DNA of 64,000 bases, taken from NCBI GenBank assembly GCA_013399695.1, contig VXAU01001996.1, positions 16,803-80,802 on the forward strand, written 5' to 3'. The notes beneath the pieces were generated by a model, which was given only the letters and a program-made list of their open reading frames with translations, searched no databases and was not told the DNA's origin. Positions 63,221 through 64,000 of the stretch are shown here, one piece after another. Within the stretch, counting starts at the first letter, position 1. Every line of letters starts with the position of its first letter. A program made the translations under genes and the position numbers. The stretch is from Formicarius rufipectus (lineage: Eukaryota; Chordata; Aves; Passeriformes; Formicariidae).

Positions 63221-64000
63221 CTGGCAAAAGACACCTTAACCACCTGGGTTTGACAATGGTCATTTTTCTACTCATTAAACCATCTTTTTTTTCCTTATTT
63301 TGCTTGCCATGCTCCAGTACACTTCTGTGATAGGACATTCTTGTGTGAAGACTGAATTTGCTTTCCTGTGTTAAAGTGAACCAGAAGATCATAATGTATC
63401 TGCTATGTGGGATAATTAGAGTTAACTCCCATGTGGAGTCCTGAGTGATTCCAAGCCCCATGGATTTCCCATTACCTCTAGGGGATGCTGTTGTGTTAAA
63501 ATTCCAATGTTTTAACATTTGATCTATAGATCTGGGTACTTATCTGCCTGACAGGAGGAAAAAGTATGCAATCCTGTAGGAAGTACTCCACCTAACATGA
63601 AGCAGAGGTACTACAGCTTGTACCTATGTTTGCAACTATCAACATGCAGAAGAACAGAAGGAAGTAAAGAAGGCCCTTGGGGGTGTTAATAGCTCATTTT
63701 TGAGTGTATATTCCATCTAACCTGATGCTGATGCATTGATTATTGATTTCAGTTCAGTGGAAGGTCTCTCAGACAGATGAAGTATTTTATGAACAATCAG
63801 CACTTGTTCAGAGCAATCTGAGTCAAGCATTTGTTAACAGTGTTGCCTAAAATGGAGGGGGCAAAAAAATTCTAAACAATACCAAGTACTTTATAGTGAG
63901 TCTGTCAGTATTTAATGTCTGCTGGATTTGAATTTTTTGAGCTGATAAGTTTTCTTTCAAAGACAGGTTTCCTATTAATGGATTTTGGATTTAAAATATA

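Larger units (their letters stand above)
35507..64000 (+). other. VGLL4: VGLL4 large intron (runs past the window)
   Basis: Begins with a consensus GTAAGT donor. No downstream VGLL4 exon was found by reading for EAALRGEP or later segments, so at least 28.5 kb is intronic. It holds an ERVL-like LTR, several CR1 copies, two minus-strand SINEs, T/G-rich tracts, a G-rich block at 53815-53960 and an A20 tract at 61040. Stretches between these features are ordinary AT-rich intron in which I see nothing definite. Confidence 0.8.

Noticed and set aside
1..64000. Defence system, CRISPR array or prokaryotic operon
   Set aside because: The window has spliced vertebrate genes and avian repeats. No regularly spaced direct repeats or bacterial gene clusters were seen.
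35507..64000. Further VGLL4 exons (alternative first exons or the REAALRGEP exon)
   Set aside because: I read for the expected peptide segments with flanking splice sites and found none, so the intron appears to extend past the window.

Overview
This is vertebrate nuclear DNA, and almost certainly from a bird. It is AT-rich and mostly intronic or intergenic. The repeats are short CR1 LINE 3' ends, avian-type ERV LTRs and tRNA-headed SINEs, which fits a passerine-like genome. I see no Alu, B1/B2 or mammalian L1. Two genes can be recognised, both on the + strand. No prokaryotic operon, CRISPR array or dedicated defence system is visible. The many short open reading frames are chance frames in intron or repeat DNA.

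Region 1 (1 to about 15.3 kb) is the 3' half of TAMM41, the mitochondrial CDP-diacylglycerol synthase. Five coding exons (1011-1161, 3429-3574, 5676-5841, 7968-8030, 14973-15049) join in a continuous frame. They encode about 200 C-terminal residues and end at a TGA, with a polyadenylation signal at 15292. The intron after the second exon starts with a non-canonical GC donor. The 5' exons lie upstream of the window.

Region 2 (about 15.3 to 28.4 kb) is intergenic. It holds a CR1 remnant, a K-type-looking solo LTR, a SINE abutting a CR1 copy, and A-tracts. I found no supported gene in it.

Region 3 (about 28.4 to 64 kb) is the 5' part of VGLL4, which encodes a TEAD-binding transcriptional co-repressor. 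A CpG-island promoter at about 28.6-29.1 kb carries two perfect CRE palindromes, a GC box and a CCAAT box. The first coding exon (35430-35506) encodes the N-terminus beginning METPLDVLSRAAS. A very large intron then runs to the end of the window. It holds an ERVL-like LTR interrupted by a CR1, two minus-strand SINEs with target-site duplications, more CR1 copies, T/G-rich tracts and an intronic G-rich block.

The two genes lie in tandem. As I recall, the human 3p25 locus has the same neighbour order (TAMM41 then VGLL4 in transcription direction). They act in unrelated processes, cardiolipin synthesis and Hippo/TEAD transcription, so the layout reflects conserved synteny and not functional coupling. 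The most distinctive material is a set of three SINE copies that share one body and 3' end but carry two different tRNA-derived heads.
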